Part shown: piece by piece, positions 11,281 through 19,234 of the stretch
Layout: every line of letters starts with the position of its first letter
Numbering within the stretch: position 1 is the stretch's first letter
Origin: Sphingomonas sp. SCN 67-18
GTDB lineage: Bacteria; Pseudomonadota; Alphaproteobacteria; Sphingomonadales; Sphingomonadaceae
Length of the DNA stretch: 64,000 nt
NCBI RefSeq assembly: GCF_001724715.1
Contig: NZ_MEFG01000017.1
Span: forward strand, 1-64,000
Direction: 5' to 3'
Program-made: the position numbers and the translations under genes
Notes under the pieces: model-generated
What the model was told of the DNA's origin: nothing
Seen by the model: only the letters and a program-made list of their open reading frames with translations
Databases searched by the model: none

Positions 11281-11742
11281 TCAAAAAGCCCGCTCCAGCC
11301 GGTTCAGCAGCCCCCGCGCCGGGCTGGCCGCCGGCGTGCCGATATCCAGGTCCCGGTCGATCCGGCTGACGCGGGCATAAAGGTCCATGCTGGTGTCGAT
11401 CAACATGCGCGCCTGTTCTGGCATGGACTGGCTGACCGCCCCTTCCGTCACCTCCGCCATGCCCAGCCGCATCGATTCCCGCCCGGCCGCCGCGCCGTCG
11501 ATCTCGCCCGCATGGATCGCCTTGCGGGTCAACAGCCAGGCGATGACGTGCATCAGCCGTGTCGTCACCTTCAGCGACTCGCACGAAAAGGCGACCCGGT
11601 CTATCGGCGCCAGCCGCTCGCGGTCGGCGCGGCCATGCTCGTCGAAATAGGCGCGCGCCTCGTCGGCAAGCACCATGGCCTCGACATAAAGGGTATCGAT
11701 CAGACGGCGGGTCATCGGATCGGTTCGGTGGGGCTCGTGCAT
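11281..11742 (-). CDS. rcdA: DUF1465 family protein, RcdA-like adaptor of CtrA degradation
   Basis: 153 aa, mostly helical. The sequence TLYVEAMVLADEARAYFDEHG followed by ALxRVAFxCESLKVTTRLMH-like segments (here DRVAFSCESLKVTTRLMHVIAWLLTRKA) matches DUF1465. In Caulobacter this family includes RcdA, which helps deliver the cell-cycle regulator CtrA to ClpXP. The C-terminal tail is poorly conserved, as in RcdA. Two starts are possible, M1 at 11742 or M10 (MTRRLIDTLY) at 11715, neither with a strong ribosome-binding site. Neighbours include PilZ and DksA genes, in keeping with growth and cell-cycle control, but no direct link is shown. Confidence 0.75.
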   Translation of the reverse strand: MHEPHRTDPMTRRLIDTLYVEAMVLADEARAYFDEHGRADRERLAPIDRVAFSCESLKVTTRLMHVIAWLLTRKAIHAGEIDGAAAGRESMRLGMAEVTEGAVSQSMPEQARMLIDTSMDLYARVSRIDRDLDIGTPAASPARGLLNRLERAF

Positions 11743-11834
11743 CGCGCGGACGATGCCACAACCGCTTCCCCGCGCCCATCGGCAAAGACGGTGAACGGCG
11801 GCCGCGCCGCCATTTTATCCGCAAAAAGCAGTGC

Positions 11835-12032
11835 TCAGGCGATGATGTCGGGGATCAGCTGGCCTTCCAGCATCGCAATCTCGTCGCGCAGCCGCAGCTT
11901 GCGCTTCTTCAACCGGGCCAGCTGCAGCTGGTCGCCGCGCGGCGTGTCGAGCAGGACGGCAATCGCCATGTCCAGATCGCGATGCTCGACGCGCAGCATG
12001 GTCAATCGCGCGTTCGTCTCATCGGTGGTCAT
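11835..12032 (-). CDS. YdcH/DUF465 family small protein
   Basis: 65 aa beginning MTTDETNARLTMLRVEHRDLD; a GGGGG stretch eight bases upstream favours this ATG over one at 12044. The core LRVEHRDLDMAIAV and LARLKKRKLRLRDEIAMLE forms the two-helix hairpin of DUF465 (YdcH-like) proteins, whose function is unknown. A second DUF465 gene lies about 190 bases away on the opposite strand, so the pair is divergent around a common intergenic region. Confidence 0.82.
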   Translation of the reverse strand: MTTDETNARLTMLRVEHRDLDMAIAVLLDTPRGDQLQLARLKKRKLRLRDEIAMLEGQLIPDIIA

Positions 12033-12219
12033 CCAAGCCCCCATTTTCCACGTTCCAAGGGATAAGGCGGCTGTTCCGGCGGCTCAAGCCTGTTGGCGCG
12101 CTCGGGCCGTCCCGCCCACCGCTACGGCTAATCGAATTTAAGCGGAAAGGGTGGGAGACAGTTAACCCAAATCATGTTTAACTCCCTGTCCCAACCCAAG
12201 CGCAAGGAGATGCCTCGCC

Positions 12220-12375
12220 ATGGACAACACGCATATTTCTGCCCTCGAAGCGAAACATGCAGGGCTCGATGCCCAGATTTCCAAGGAACTGAGACGCCCC
12301 ATCCCGGACTCCGCGATCCTCGCGAGTCTCAAGAAGCAGAAGTTGAAGATCAAGGAAGCGATCGTCGCTGGCTGA
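12220..12375 (+). CDS. Second YdcH/DUF465 small protein (51 aa)
   Basis: A 51-residue frame, MDNTHISALEAKHAGLDAQ followed by a basic half ending LKKQKLKIKEAIVAG. It has a strong AAGGAGA ribosome-binding site nine bases upstream. The pattern L-x2-KHAGLDAQI then LASLKKQKLKIKEAI is the DUF465 hairpin: first helix acidic/His-containing, second helix Lys-rich. It is probably expressed from the AT-richer gap before it, where TTAA-containing sequences occur at 12161-12181. Function is unknown. It is divergent from the other DUF465 gene and convergent with the PilZ gene. Confidence 0.82.
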   Translation: MDNTHISALEAKHAGLDAQISKELRRPIPDSAILASLKKQKLKIKEAIVAG

Positions 12376-12404
12376 CGATCAGCCGCGGAACGGCGTGCGC
12401 CTGT

Positions 12405-12797
12405 TCAACTGAACGCCGCGCGCCGTATTCCGCCAAATGGTTTCGGCGGAGCAACCGCCGCCGCCCGCCCGATCGGAACGCGGGCCGCCTTCGGATCAAT
12501 CGGCGAATCGAACGCAACGCCGACTCGGCCCTCGGATGCCCAGGCAACCTTGCCGCGCACCAGCCCGATACCACGCACTTCCGATTCGATCCGGTCGCCC
12601 CGCACCAGCTGCGCCGGGGTCTCCATCATCATTCCACCGGCGGAAAGATTGCGGACGCGCGCCACGATTTCCTCGTCGCGTTCCAACCGGCGCACCCGGG
12701 CCTGCAGGAACATGCTGTCGCGCACGGACCCGCGCTGCTGCGCGAGCTCCTGTTCCTTCTCGTCGGTGGTGACCGCGTCTTTCACTGTTCCGTCCAT
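12405..12797 (-). CDS. PilZ domain protein, probable c-di-GMP receptor
   Basis: 130 aa. Both halves of the PilZ ligand signature are present: RxxxR (R22-GSV-R26) and N/DxSxxG (N50-LSAG-G55). They are followed by the beta-barrel strands DRIESEVRGIGLVRGKVAW and GRVGVAF. Single-domain PilZ proteins bind cyclic di-GMP and signal to partners controlling motility, adhesion or polysaccharide production; the partner is not evident here. The start ATG lacks a good ribosome-binding site. A near-consensus CtrA-like box lies 57 bases upstream. Confidence 0.87.
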   Translation of the reverse strand: MDGTVKDAVTTDEKEQELAQQRGSVRDSMFLQARVRRLERDEEIVARVRNLSAGGMMMETPAQLVRGDRIESEVRGIGLVRGKVAWASEGRVGVAFDSPIDPKAARVPIGRAAAVAPPKPFGGIRRAAFS

Positions 12798-12853
12798 AGC
12801 GTGGCGAAGGCCACTTCGCCATCACACGCTAATTTGAAACATTGGTCAAATCG

Positions 12854-12868
12854 TTAAGCATCAATTAG
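12854..12868 (-). promoter_or_regulatory. Near-consensus CtrA-like box upstream of the PilZ gene
   Basis: TTAA-GCATCAA-TTAG matches the CtrA consensus TTAA-N7-TTAA at seven of the eight fixed positions. It lies 57 bases before the PilZ start. Such AT-rich matches occur by chance, so this is suggestive only. Confidence 0.35.
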
Positions 12869-12871
12869 GCA

Positions 12872-13339
12872 TCATTCGTCGCGCGACACCTTTTCCTGGC
12901 GCTCGTGGCGTTCCTGCGCCTCGACTGTCATGGTGGCGATCGGGCGGGCCTCCAGCCGGGCCAGCGAAATCGGCTCGCCGGTCACCTCGCAATAGCCATA
13001 TTCGCCCTCGTCGATGCGGCGCAGCGCGGCGTCTATCTTGGAGATCAGCTTGCGCTGGCGGTCGCGGGTGCGCAGCTCGATTGACCAGTCGGTCTCGCTC
13101 GACGCGCGGTCCGTCACATCGGGTTCCCGCATCGAATCATTCTGCAACTGGGTCAAAGTGCCCTGCGCCTCGCGCAGAATGGCATTTTTCCAGGCATTCA
13201 ACTTGTCGCGAAAATAATCCTGCTGGCGTGAATTCATGAACGGTTCGCCTGCGGACGGCCGGTAATCGTCGTCATTGCCTGCCACTTCGGGCGGCGGAAA
13301 ATCGCCGGGGCCGTCGGCATTACCCAATGCAGTCGCCAT
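12872..13339 (-). CDS. dksA: RNA polymerase-binding factor DksA (single-cysteine type)
   Basis: 155 aa coiled-coil transcription factor that works with ppGpp to retune RNA polymerase in starvation. The coiled-coil core runs from about residue 36 (NSRQQDYFRDKLNAWKNAIL) to KIDAALRRIDEGEYGYC. The zinc-finger region reads YGYCEVTGEPISLARLEARP and then ATMTVEAQERHERQEK. Only the first of the four classical cysteines remains, a form I know from other alphaproteobacterial DksA proteins. The start at 13339 has GGAG eight bases upstream. It is divergent from serS across a 305-base gap. Confidence 0.92.
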   Translation of the reverse strand: MATALGNADGPGDFPPPEVAGNDDDYRPSAGEPFMNSRQQDYFRDKLNAWKNAILREAQGTLTQLQNDSMREPDVTDRASSETDWSIELRTRDRQRKLISKIDAALRRIDEGEYGYCEVTGEPISLARLEARPIATMTVEAQERHERQEKVSRDE

Positions 13340-13644
13340 AAATATATCTCCACTCCGAAGACGCGCCGGTTTCTTCCACCCGGTTGCGGCCCGATACCTG
13401 GAGCGCGCCTATAACTATGCCCCGGTTTCCATACAAGCTGCGCAATCCGCTGAACTCCGGCACCCGTCCCAATGCGGACCGCGCAACCCGCGCGGCCGCC
13501 CGTCGTCGAAAAGGGCTATGACGACCGCCATGTTACATGACGATGAACCGCGGATGCGCGAAAGCGATCCCGCCGCCGCTTTCGCTCCCTTCCCGCCCTC
13601 CGCCGCACTTGCGCCGGCCCGGCTGCCCGGCCATAGCCTGCACC
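13340..13644. other. 305-base divergent intergenic region between dksA and serS
   Basis: No convincing gene is seen here. The dksA ribosome-binding site (GGAG) is at the left end. An 11-base palindrome CATGTTACATG lies at 13529-13539, about 105 bases before serS. The right half is C-rich. Promoters for both genes must lie here, but I cannot place clear -35/-10 elements. Confidence 0.5.
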
Positions 13645-14922
13645 ATGCATGACATCCGCCTTATCCGGGAGAATCCCGCCCATTTCGACACCCAGCTCGG
13701 CCGGCGCGGGCTTGCCCCGCTCGCGGCGGAGCTGCTGGCGCTGGACGAACGCCGCCGCGCGCTGGCGACCGAGCTTCAGACCGCCCTCGCCCGCCGCAAC
13801 GAGGCGTCCAAGGCCATCGGCGCGGCCAAGGCGCAGGGCCGCCATGCCGATGCCGACGCGCTGATGGCGGAAGTGGCGACGCTGAAAGAGCGTCTGCCGC
13901 AGCTCGAACTGGATGAAAAGAACAGCGCCGAAGCGCTTGAAACCCAATTGGCGGCGATCCCCAACCTGCCCGCCGCCGATGTGCCGTTGGGCGCCGACGA
14001 TGCGGACAATGTCTGCGTGTCCAGCTGGGGCGAAAAACCGGCCTTCGCCTTCGACGTTGCCGAACATGACAGTTTCGGCCCCGCGCTGGGCCTGGATTTC
14101 GAAACGGCGGCGGCCATCTCCGGCGCGCGCTTCGCCCTGCTGCGCGGCGGCATCGCCCGCCTGCACCGCGCGCTCGGCCAATATATGCTCGATGCCAATA
14201 TCGCCGCCGGCTATCAGGAGGTGGCGCCGCCGCTGCTGGTGCGGGACGAGGCGGTGTTCGGCACCGGGCAATTGCCCAAATTCGCCGAAGACCTGTTCCA
14301 CACCACGGACGGCCGCTGGCTGATCCCCACGGCTGAGGTCAGCCTGACCAACATCGTGCGCGAATCGATCCTCGACGAGGCCGCCCTGCCGCTGCGCTTC
14401 ACCGCGCTCACCCCCTGCTTCCGCTCGGAAGCGGGCGCCGCGGGCCGCGATACGCGCGGGCTGATCCGCCAGCACCAGTTCGAAAAGGTCGAGCTGGTCG
14501 CGATCACCACCGGCGCCGCCGCCGAAAGCGAGCATGAACGCATGACCCGCACCGCCGAATCGATCCTGGAGGCGCTGGGCCTGCCCTATCGCCGGATGCT
14601 GCTGTGCACCGGGGATATGGGCTTTGCTTCCACCAAAACCTATGATCTGGAGGTATGGCTGCCCGGCCAGGGTCGTTACCGGGAAATCTCCAGTTGTTCG
14701 TTGATGGGCGATTTCCAGGCCCGGCGCATGGCCGCCCGCTATCGCCCGGCGGGAGAGGCCAAGGGCACCCGCTTCCTCCACACGCTGAACGGCTCGGCGC
14801 TGGCGGTCGGCCGCGCCCTCGTCGCGGTGATGGAAAATTACCAGCAAAAGGACGGCTCGGTCCGCGTGCCGGATGCGCTTGTCGGCCATATGGGCGGCGT
14901 CACCGCCATCGAACCGGCCTGA
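13645..14922 (+). CDS. serS: Seryl-tRNA synthetase
   Basis: Charges tRNA-Ser (and tRNA-Sec) with serine. 425 aa from [18 protein letters not shown]. The N-terminal coiled-coil arm spans roughly residues 25-105 ([25 protein letters not shown] onward). The class II catalytic core shows motif 2 ([20 protein letters not shown]) and motif 3 ([20 protein letters not shown]). The TAEV and [10 protein letters not shown] segments form the serine/ATP pocket. The stop overlaps the first base of surE (TGATG), so the two genes are coupled. Confidence 0.96.
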   Translation: MHDIRLIRENPAHFDTQLGRRGLAPLAAELLALDERRRALATELQTALARRNEASKAIGAAKAQGRHADADALMAEVATLKERLPQLELDEKNSAEALETQLAAIPNLPAADVPLGADDADNVCVSSWGEKPAFAFDVAEHDSFGPALGLDFETAAAISGARFALLRGGIARLHRALGQYMLDANIAAGYQEVAPPLLVRDEAVFGTGQLPKFAEDLFHTTDGRWLIPTAEVSLTNIVRESILDEAALPLRFTALTPCFRSEAGAAGRDTRGLIRQHQFEKVELVAITTGAAAESEHERMTRTAESILEALGLPYRRMLLCTGDMGFASTKTYDLEVWLPGQGRYREISSCSLMGDFQARRMAARYRPAGEAKGTRFLHTLNGSALAVGRALVAVMENYQQKDGSVRVPDALVGHMGGVTAIEPA

Positions 14923-15686
14923 TGCGCATCCTCCTCACCAATGACGATGGCATCAACGCCACCGGCCTGAAGGTGCTGGAGACGATCGCGCGGACGCTGT
15001 CGGACGATATCTGGACGGTCGCCCCGTCGGAAGAGCAATCGGGCGCCGGCCATTCGCTCACCCTCACCCGCCCGCTGCGCATCCGCCGCCATGGCGAGCG
15101 GCGGTTCAGCGTCACCGGCACGCCCACCGACGCGGTGATGATGGGCCTTGCCCGTATCATGAAGGACTGCCAGCCGGACCTCATTCTCTCCGGCGTCAAT
15201 CGCGGCGCCAATCTGGCGGAGGACGTCACCTATTCCGGCACCGTCTCCGCCGCCATGGAAGGCGCGCTGGCCGGCGTCCGCTCGATCGCCCTCAGCCAGG
15301 TCTATGCGCGCGAGGGGATGGGCGACGAAGTGCCCTTTTCCGCCGCGCAGGCATGGGGTGAGCGCGTGCTGCGCCCGCTGCTGGACGCGCCGCTGGCCGC
15401 CCGCACCCTGGTCAACGTCAATTTCCCGGCCGTTCCGGCGGCGGCGGTGAAGGGCGTGCGCGTGGTCAGCCAAGGCCTGCGCGATTACGGCCGGCTCCAG
15501 ATCGTCAGCAACCGCGATCCGCGCGGCTATGAATATCACTGGTTCGGCCTCGGCCCCACGGTGGAAACGCCCGCCCAGTCGACGGATCTCGAAGCGGTGG
15601 CGGAGGGTTATGTCGCGGTGACCCCGCTGCACCTCGACCTCACCCATTTCGACTCGCTGGCGATGCTCGACGAGGCTTATCGCTGA
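14922..15686 (+). CDS. surE: 5'/3'-nucleotidase SurE
   Basis: Metal-dependent nucleoside monophosphatase linked to stationary-phase survival. 254 aa. The start [16 protein letters not shown] carries the metal-binding Asp pair (D8, D9). It is followed by VAPSEEQSGAGHSLTLTRP and the conserved SGVNRGANLAEDVTYSGTVSAAMEG segment. Size and motifs fit bacterial SurE. It shares one base with the serS stop codon. In many proteobacteria surE sits with pcm and nlpD; here a K+ channel gene follows instead. Confidence 0.95.
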   Translation: MRILLTNDDGINATGLKVLETIARTLSDDIWTVAPSEEQSGAGHSLTLTRPLRIRRHGERRFSVTGTPTDAVMMGLARIMKDCQPDLILSGVNRGANLAEDVTYSGTVSAAMEGALAGVRSIALSQVYAREGMGDEVPFSAAQAWGERVLRPLLDAPLAARTLVNVNFPAVPAAAVKGVRVVSQGLRDYGRLQIVSNRDPRGYEYHWFGLGPTVETPAQSTDLEAVAEGYVAVTPLHLDLTHFDSLAMLDEAYR

Positions 15687-15696
15687 TGGGCGGCGC

Positions 15697-16755
15697 GTGA
15701 CCCGCTGGTCGCGCCGGGTCCGCGACTATGTGACGCTGCGGCGCAAGTCCCGCACGCCGGTATGGCTCTCGATCGGCTGGCGCGTCGTCTTCGTGCTGGC
15801 GCTGATCGGCCTCGCCGTCTCCGTCCACTGGCTCGACCGCACCGGCCTGCGCGACAATGTGGACGGGCATGTCAGTTTTCTCGACGTCATCTATTTCACG
15901 ATGATCTCGATCACCACCACCGGCTATGGCGATATCGCCCCGGTGTCGGATCAGGCCCGCCTGTTCGACGCGCTGGTGGTCACGCCGATCCGCGTTTTCG
16001 TGGTGCTGATCTTCCTCGGCACCGCCTATAATTTCGTTTTCCGCCGGACATGGGACAAGTGGCGCATGAGCCTGATCCAGAAGACGCTTCACGATCATAT
16101 CGTCGTCGCCGGCTACGGCACCAGCGGGGCCGAGGCGGTGGATGAGCTGATCGCCCGCGGCACCGACGCCGCCGAGATCGTGGTGGTGGACCCCAGCCCC
16201 GCCGCGATCGCCCGCGCAGAGGCGATCGGCTGCAACGTGTTCGAAGGCGACGCCACGCGCGACCGCATCCTGGAAGCGGTGAAGCTCGCCCGCGCCCGCG
16301 CGCTCATCGTCTCCGCCGGGCGGGACGACACCTCCATCCTCATCACCCTCACCGCCCGCCATGTCGCGCCGGACGTGCGGATCAGCGTCGCCGTCCGCGC
16401 TGAGGATAACGAACTTCCCGCGCGTGCCGCCGGCGCGGACGTGGTCATCAACCCCACCAGTTTCGCCGGGCTGCTGCTCGCCGGGTCGTCGCACGGCCCG
16501 CACATCGCCGATTATCTGGCCGATCTCGCGTCCAGCGACGGCAGGGTCCAGCTTTCCGAACGCACGGTGACCGACGCCGAATGCGGCAAGCCGCTGAGCG
16601 CCCTCGCCAGCGGGCTGGGCGTGCGCGTCTATCGCGGCGGCGAACCCTATGGCTTCTGGGAACCGCAGGCGCAGGCGCTGATGCCGGGCGACATCATCGT
16701 CGAGATCATCGAAGGCACCGGCCGCCCGCGCAAGATCGGCAAGGCCGAAGACTGA
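15697..16755 (+). CDS. Two-helix potassium channel with RCK (TrkA-N/TrkA-C) domains
   Basis: 352 aa, GTG start at 15697 (an ATG 12 bases upstream runs into a stop after four codons). Layout: a basic N-terminus, first membrane helix WRVVFVLALIGLAVSVHWL, pore loop with selectivity filter TTGYGD at 74-79, second helix DALVVTPIRVFVVLIFLGTAY, then a Rossmann RCK domain starting HIVVAGYGTSGAEAVDEL, and a C-terminal TrkA-C-like part (CGKPLSALASGLGVRVYR, MPGDIIVEI). This matches ligand-gated K+ channels of the MthK/Kch type. It probably mediates K+ flux at the inner membrane; the ligand is unknown. A strong hairpin follows. Confidence 0.9.
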   Translation: MTRWSRRVRDYVTLRRKSRTPVWLSIGWRVVFVLALIGLAVSVHWLDRTGLRDNVDGHVSFLDVIYFTMISITTTGYGDIAPVSDQARLFDALVVTPIRVFVVLIFLGTAYNFVFRRTWDKWRMSLIQKTLHDHIVVAGYGTSGAEAVDELIARGTDAAEIVVVDPSPAAIARAEAIGCNVFEGDATRDRILEAVKLARARALIVSAGRDDTSILITLTARHVAPDVRISVAVRAEDNELPARAAGADVVINPTSFAGLLLAGSSHGPHIADYLADLASSDGRVQLSERTVTDAECGKPLSALASGLGVRVYRGGEPYGFWEPQAQALMPGDIIVEIIEGTGRPRKIGKAED

Positions 16756-16771
16756 ACCGCAGGCACGAAAA

Positions 16772-16797
16772 CGCCGCCGGCCTTTCGACCGGCGGCG
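16772..16797. terminator. Stem-loop terminator between the K+ channel and a PEP-CTERM gene
   Basis: CGCCGCCGG (16772-16780) pairs perfectly with CCGGCGGCG (16789-16797) around an eight-base loop. It sits between two convergent genes, so it can serve both. T-richness on either side is only modest (CATTTCGCTTTG on the right). Confidence 0.7.
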
Positions 16798-16821
16798 CAT
16801 TTCGCTTTGCCGTGGCGGCGA

Positions 16822-17619
16822 TCAGCAGGTGCTGACGGCCATCCGCGTCGCGGTCCGGCGGCGGCTGGCATAGCCGATCATGCCGAAACCGAGGATGAGC
16901 ATCGCCCAGGTCGTCGGCTCGGGCACGCCCGGAACCGGCGTACCGCCCTGGCTCTTCCACCAGCCGACCGTGTGGTTGTCGGATTCATAACCGGCGGTGT
17001 TGCCCTGGCGGAAGACGATGCGGTCAAAACCGTCGCCTTCGTTGAAGAAGTTCACGAACACATAGGGCTCGTTGCTGTTCTGGCCGCCAAAGGGCGCGTT
17101 CGGGTTGCCGTAATAAGGCCCGCTATTGCCGACCAGCGCGATCACGTCGGTCGGCGTGAAGGTGCCCAGCAGGTTGCCGTTGCTGTAGAATTCGACGATG
17201 TTGTTCGCATCCAGCGCCGACAGCCAGTAACCGAAATAGGTCACCGCCAGCCCGTTGCCGTTGCCGTCGTTGAAATCGATCGAATAGCTGCCGTTCACGC
17301 CCAGGCCCGCCACACCATAGTTGGTGTTGCCGCCCGAACCGCCATATTGGTCGGCCTGATGGACGTTCAGGTTGGTGTAGGTGCCGTTGATCGGGCTGCT
17401 GCTGAACGTCGAGTCATAGGTGCCGTGAAGGCCGGTCGACAGCGTGTCGAAGGTCTCGACGCCATAATTGTTGATATCGCCACCGAAATAGGCGCCGCTG
17501 ACGTTCTGGACGCCCGGCGCTTCGATGGTCACCTGGAAACCGGGGGGCAGAGCGGCCTGGGCCGCCGTCGCGCCGGCAAAGGCGATCGACGTCGCCAGTA
17601 CTGCTAAACCTTTATGCAT
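16822..17619 (-). CDS. PEPxxWA-CTERM exported protein
   Basis: 265 aa. The start is set at MHKGLAVLATSIAFAG because it yields a signal peptide ending ATAAQAA and has GAGGGA just upstream. The mature part is Gly/Asn/Tyr-rich with little charge, as in many secreted PEP-CTERM proteins. The sorting tail is complete: VPEPTTWAM at about 232-240, a hydrophobic helix LILGFGMIGYA, and an Arg cluster SRRRTATR. Such proteins are processed by an exosortase and are usually tied to exopolysaccharide. No exosortase gene is in the window; XrtA-associated genes are 25-30 kb away. Confidence 0.88.
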   Translation of the reverse strand: MHKGLAVLATSIAFAGATAAQAALPPGFQVTIEAPGVQNVSGAYFGGDINNYGVETFDTLSTGLHGTYDSTFSSSPINGTYTNLNVHQADQYGGSGGNTNYGVAGLGVNGSYSIDFNDGNGNGLAVTYFGYWLSALDANNIVEFYSNGNLLGTFTPTDVIALVGNSGPYYGNPNAPFGGQNSNEPYVFVNFFNEGDGFDRIVFRQGNTAGYESDNHTVGWWKSQGGTPVPGVPEPTTWAMLILGFGMIGYASRRRTATRMAVSTC

Positions 17620-17853
17620 TCCCTCACTCCCCACTAGCACGGATGTTGCTGCAAGTGGTGTAAGCAGGATGCGTGCCAAGCACGGAAAAGCGCGTTTTCA
17701 ACGCTCAATTCAATCATTTCTATAGCTCAACGAAAAATCTCGCTTAATAAATTGTAAAGGATATCGACAATCCGGCCGCCAGCGCGGGCTTTGGCGGCCG
17801 CCATCATTCCGCGATGGTAAAATGCATCGATTGCGCCTATCTGCCGCGCGATC

Positions 17854-19191
17854 ATGGCTCTCACCACTCTCGCTCCCCCGCCCAAGGTTGGGATGGTCTC
17901 GCTCGGCTGCCCCAAGGCGCTGGTCGACAGCGAACGCATTCTCACCAAGCTCAGGTCCGACGGATACCAGCTTTCCGCCAATTATGACGATGCGGACGTG
18001 GTGCTGGTCAACACCTGCGGCTTTCTGGACAGCGCCAAGGAAGAAAGCCTGGAGGCGATTGGCGAGGCGATTGCGGAAAACGGCCGGGTCATCGTCACCG
18101 GCTGCATGGGCAAGGAGGCGGACGCCATCCGCGCGCGCTTCCCGGATGTGCTGGCGATCACCGGGCCGCAGCAATATGAGGAAGTGGTGGGCGCCGTGCA
18201 CCAGGCCGCGCCGCCCGTGCCCTCGCCCTATGTCGATCTGGTGCCGGAAGGCGGGCTGAAGCTCACCCCGCGCCACTACAGCTATCTGAAGATTTCGGAG
18301 GGCTGCAACCACCGCTGCTCCTTCTGCATCATCCCGTCCATCCGGGGCGATCTGGTCAGCCGCCGGCCCGACGCAATCCTGCGCGAAGCCGAAAAGCTGG
18401 TCGCCGCGGGGACGAAGGAACTGCTGGTCATCAGCCAGGATACCTCCGCCTACGGCGTCGATATCCGTCACGAACCGCGCCTGTGGAAGGGCGAGCAGGT
18501 CCGCGCCCACATGACCGATCTGACCCGTGAACTGGGCAGGCTCGGCGCCTGGGTGCGGCTGCACTATGTCTATCCCTACCCCCATGTCGACAAGGTCATC
18601 CCGCTGATGGCGGAAGGGCTTGTCCTTCCCTATCTGGATATCCCCTTCCAGCACGCGGCACCCAATGTGCTGAGGGCCATGAAACGCCCGGCCAATGAAG
18701 CGAAGGTGCTTGAGCGCATTCACGGCTGGCGGGCGATCGCGCCGGATATCACCATCCGCTCCACCTTCGTCGTCGGCTTCCCCGGCGAAACGGAGGCTGA
18801 TTTCCAGTATCTGCTGGACTGGCTGGACGAAGCGCAGCTCGACCGCGTCGGCGCTTTCCGGTTCGAGCCGGTCGAAGGCGCCGCCGCCAACGCCCTGCCC
18901 GATCCCGTGCCCGAAGCGGTGAAGGAAGAACGCTACGCCCGGCTGATGGAAAAGACGGCCGCGATCAGCGCCGCCAAGCTGCAGGCGAAAATCGGCAGCA
19001 TCCAGCAGGTGCTGGTCGACATTGCAGATGGAGAAGGCGGCGCGACCGGCCGGTCCCGGGCGGACGCGCCGGAAATTGACGGTCAGGTCCACCTGCGCGA
19101 CGCCGGAACCGCCAGGGCGGGCGACATGCTGTCGGTACTGGTCGAGGATGCGGACGAACACGACCTGTTCGGGGTTCCCGTCGCCAACTGA
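17854..19191 (+). CDS. rimO: Ribosomal protein S12 methylthiotransferase RimO
   Basis: Radical-SAM enzyme that adds a methylthio group to an aspartate of ribosomal protein S12. 445 aa. The N-terminal UPF0004 domain holds the auxiliary-cluster cysteines ([30 protein letters not shown]). The radical-SAM cluster motif is CNHRCSFC, followed by [14 protein letters not shown]-terminal TRAM domain runs from about residue 380 to the end. [11 protein letters not shown] near the start is a RimO rather than MiaB hallmark. The monooxygenase gene follows closely. Confidence 0.94.
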   Translation: MALTTLAPPPKVGMVSLGCPKALVDSERILTKLRSDGYQLSANYDDADVVLVNTCGFLDSAKEESLEAIGEAIAENGRVIVTGCMGKEADAIRARFPDVLAITGPQQYEEVVGAVHQAAPPVPSPYVDLVPEGGLKLTPRHYSYLKISEGCNHRCSFCIIPSIRGDLVSRRPDAILREAEKLVAAGTKELLVISQDTSAYGVDIRHEPRLWKGEQVRAHMTDLTRELGRLGAWVRLHYVYPYPHVDKVIPLMAEGLVLPYLDIPFQHAAPNVLRAMKRPANEAKVLERIHGWRAIAPDITIRSTFVVGFPGETEADFQYLLDWLDEAQLDRVGAFRFEPVEGAAANALPDPVPEAVKEERYARLMEKTAAISAAKLQAKIGSIQQVLVDIADGEGGATGRSRADAPEIDGQVHLRDAGTARAGDMLSVLVEDADEHDLFGVPVAN

Positions 19192-19234
19192 ATTGCAATT
19201 TGCAACCGGCATCGATTCGCATAGCATGGCGGGG

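Noticed and set aside
12161-12181. TTAA-N12-TTAA before the 51-aa DUF465 gene as a CtrA site
   Set aside because: The spacing is 12 rather than 7 bases, so it does not match the known CtrA architecture.
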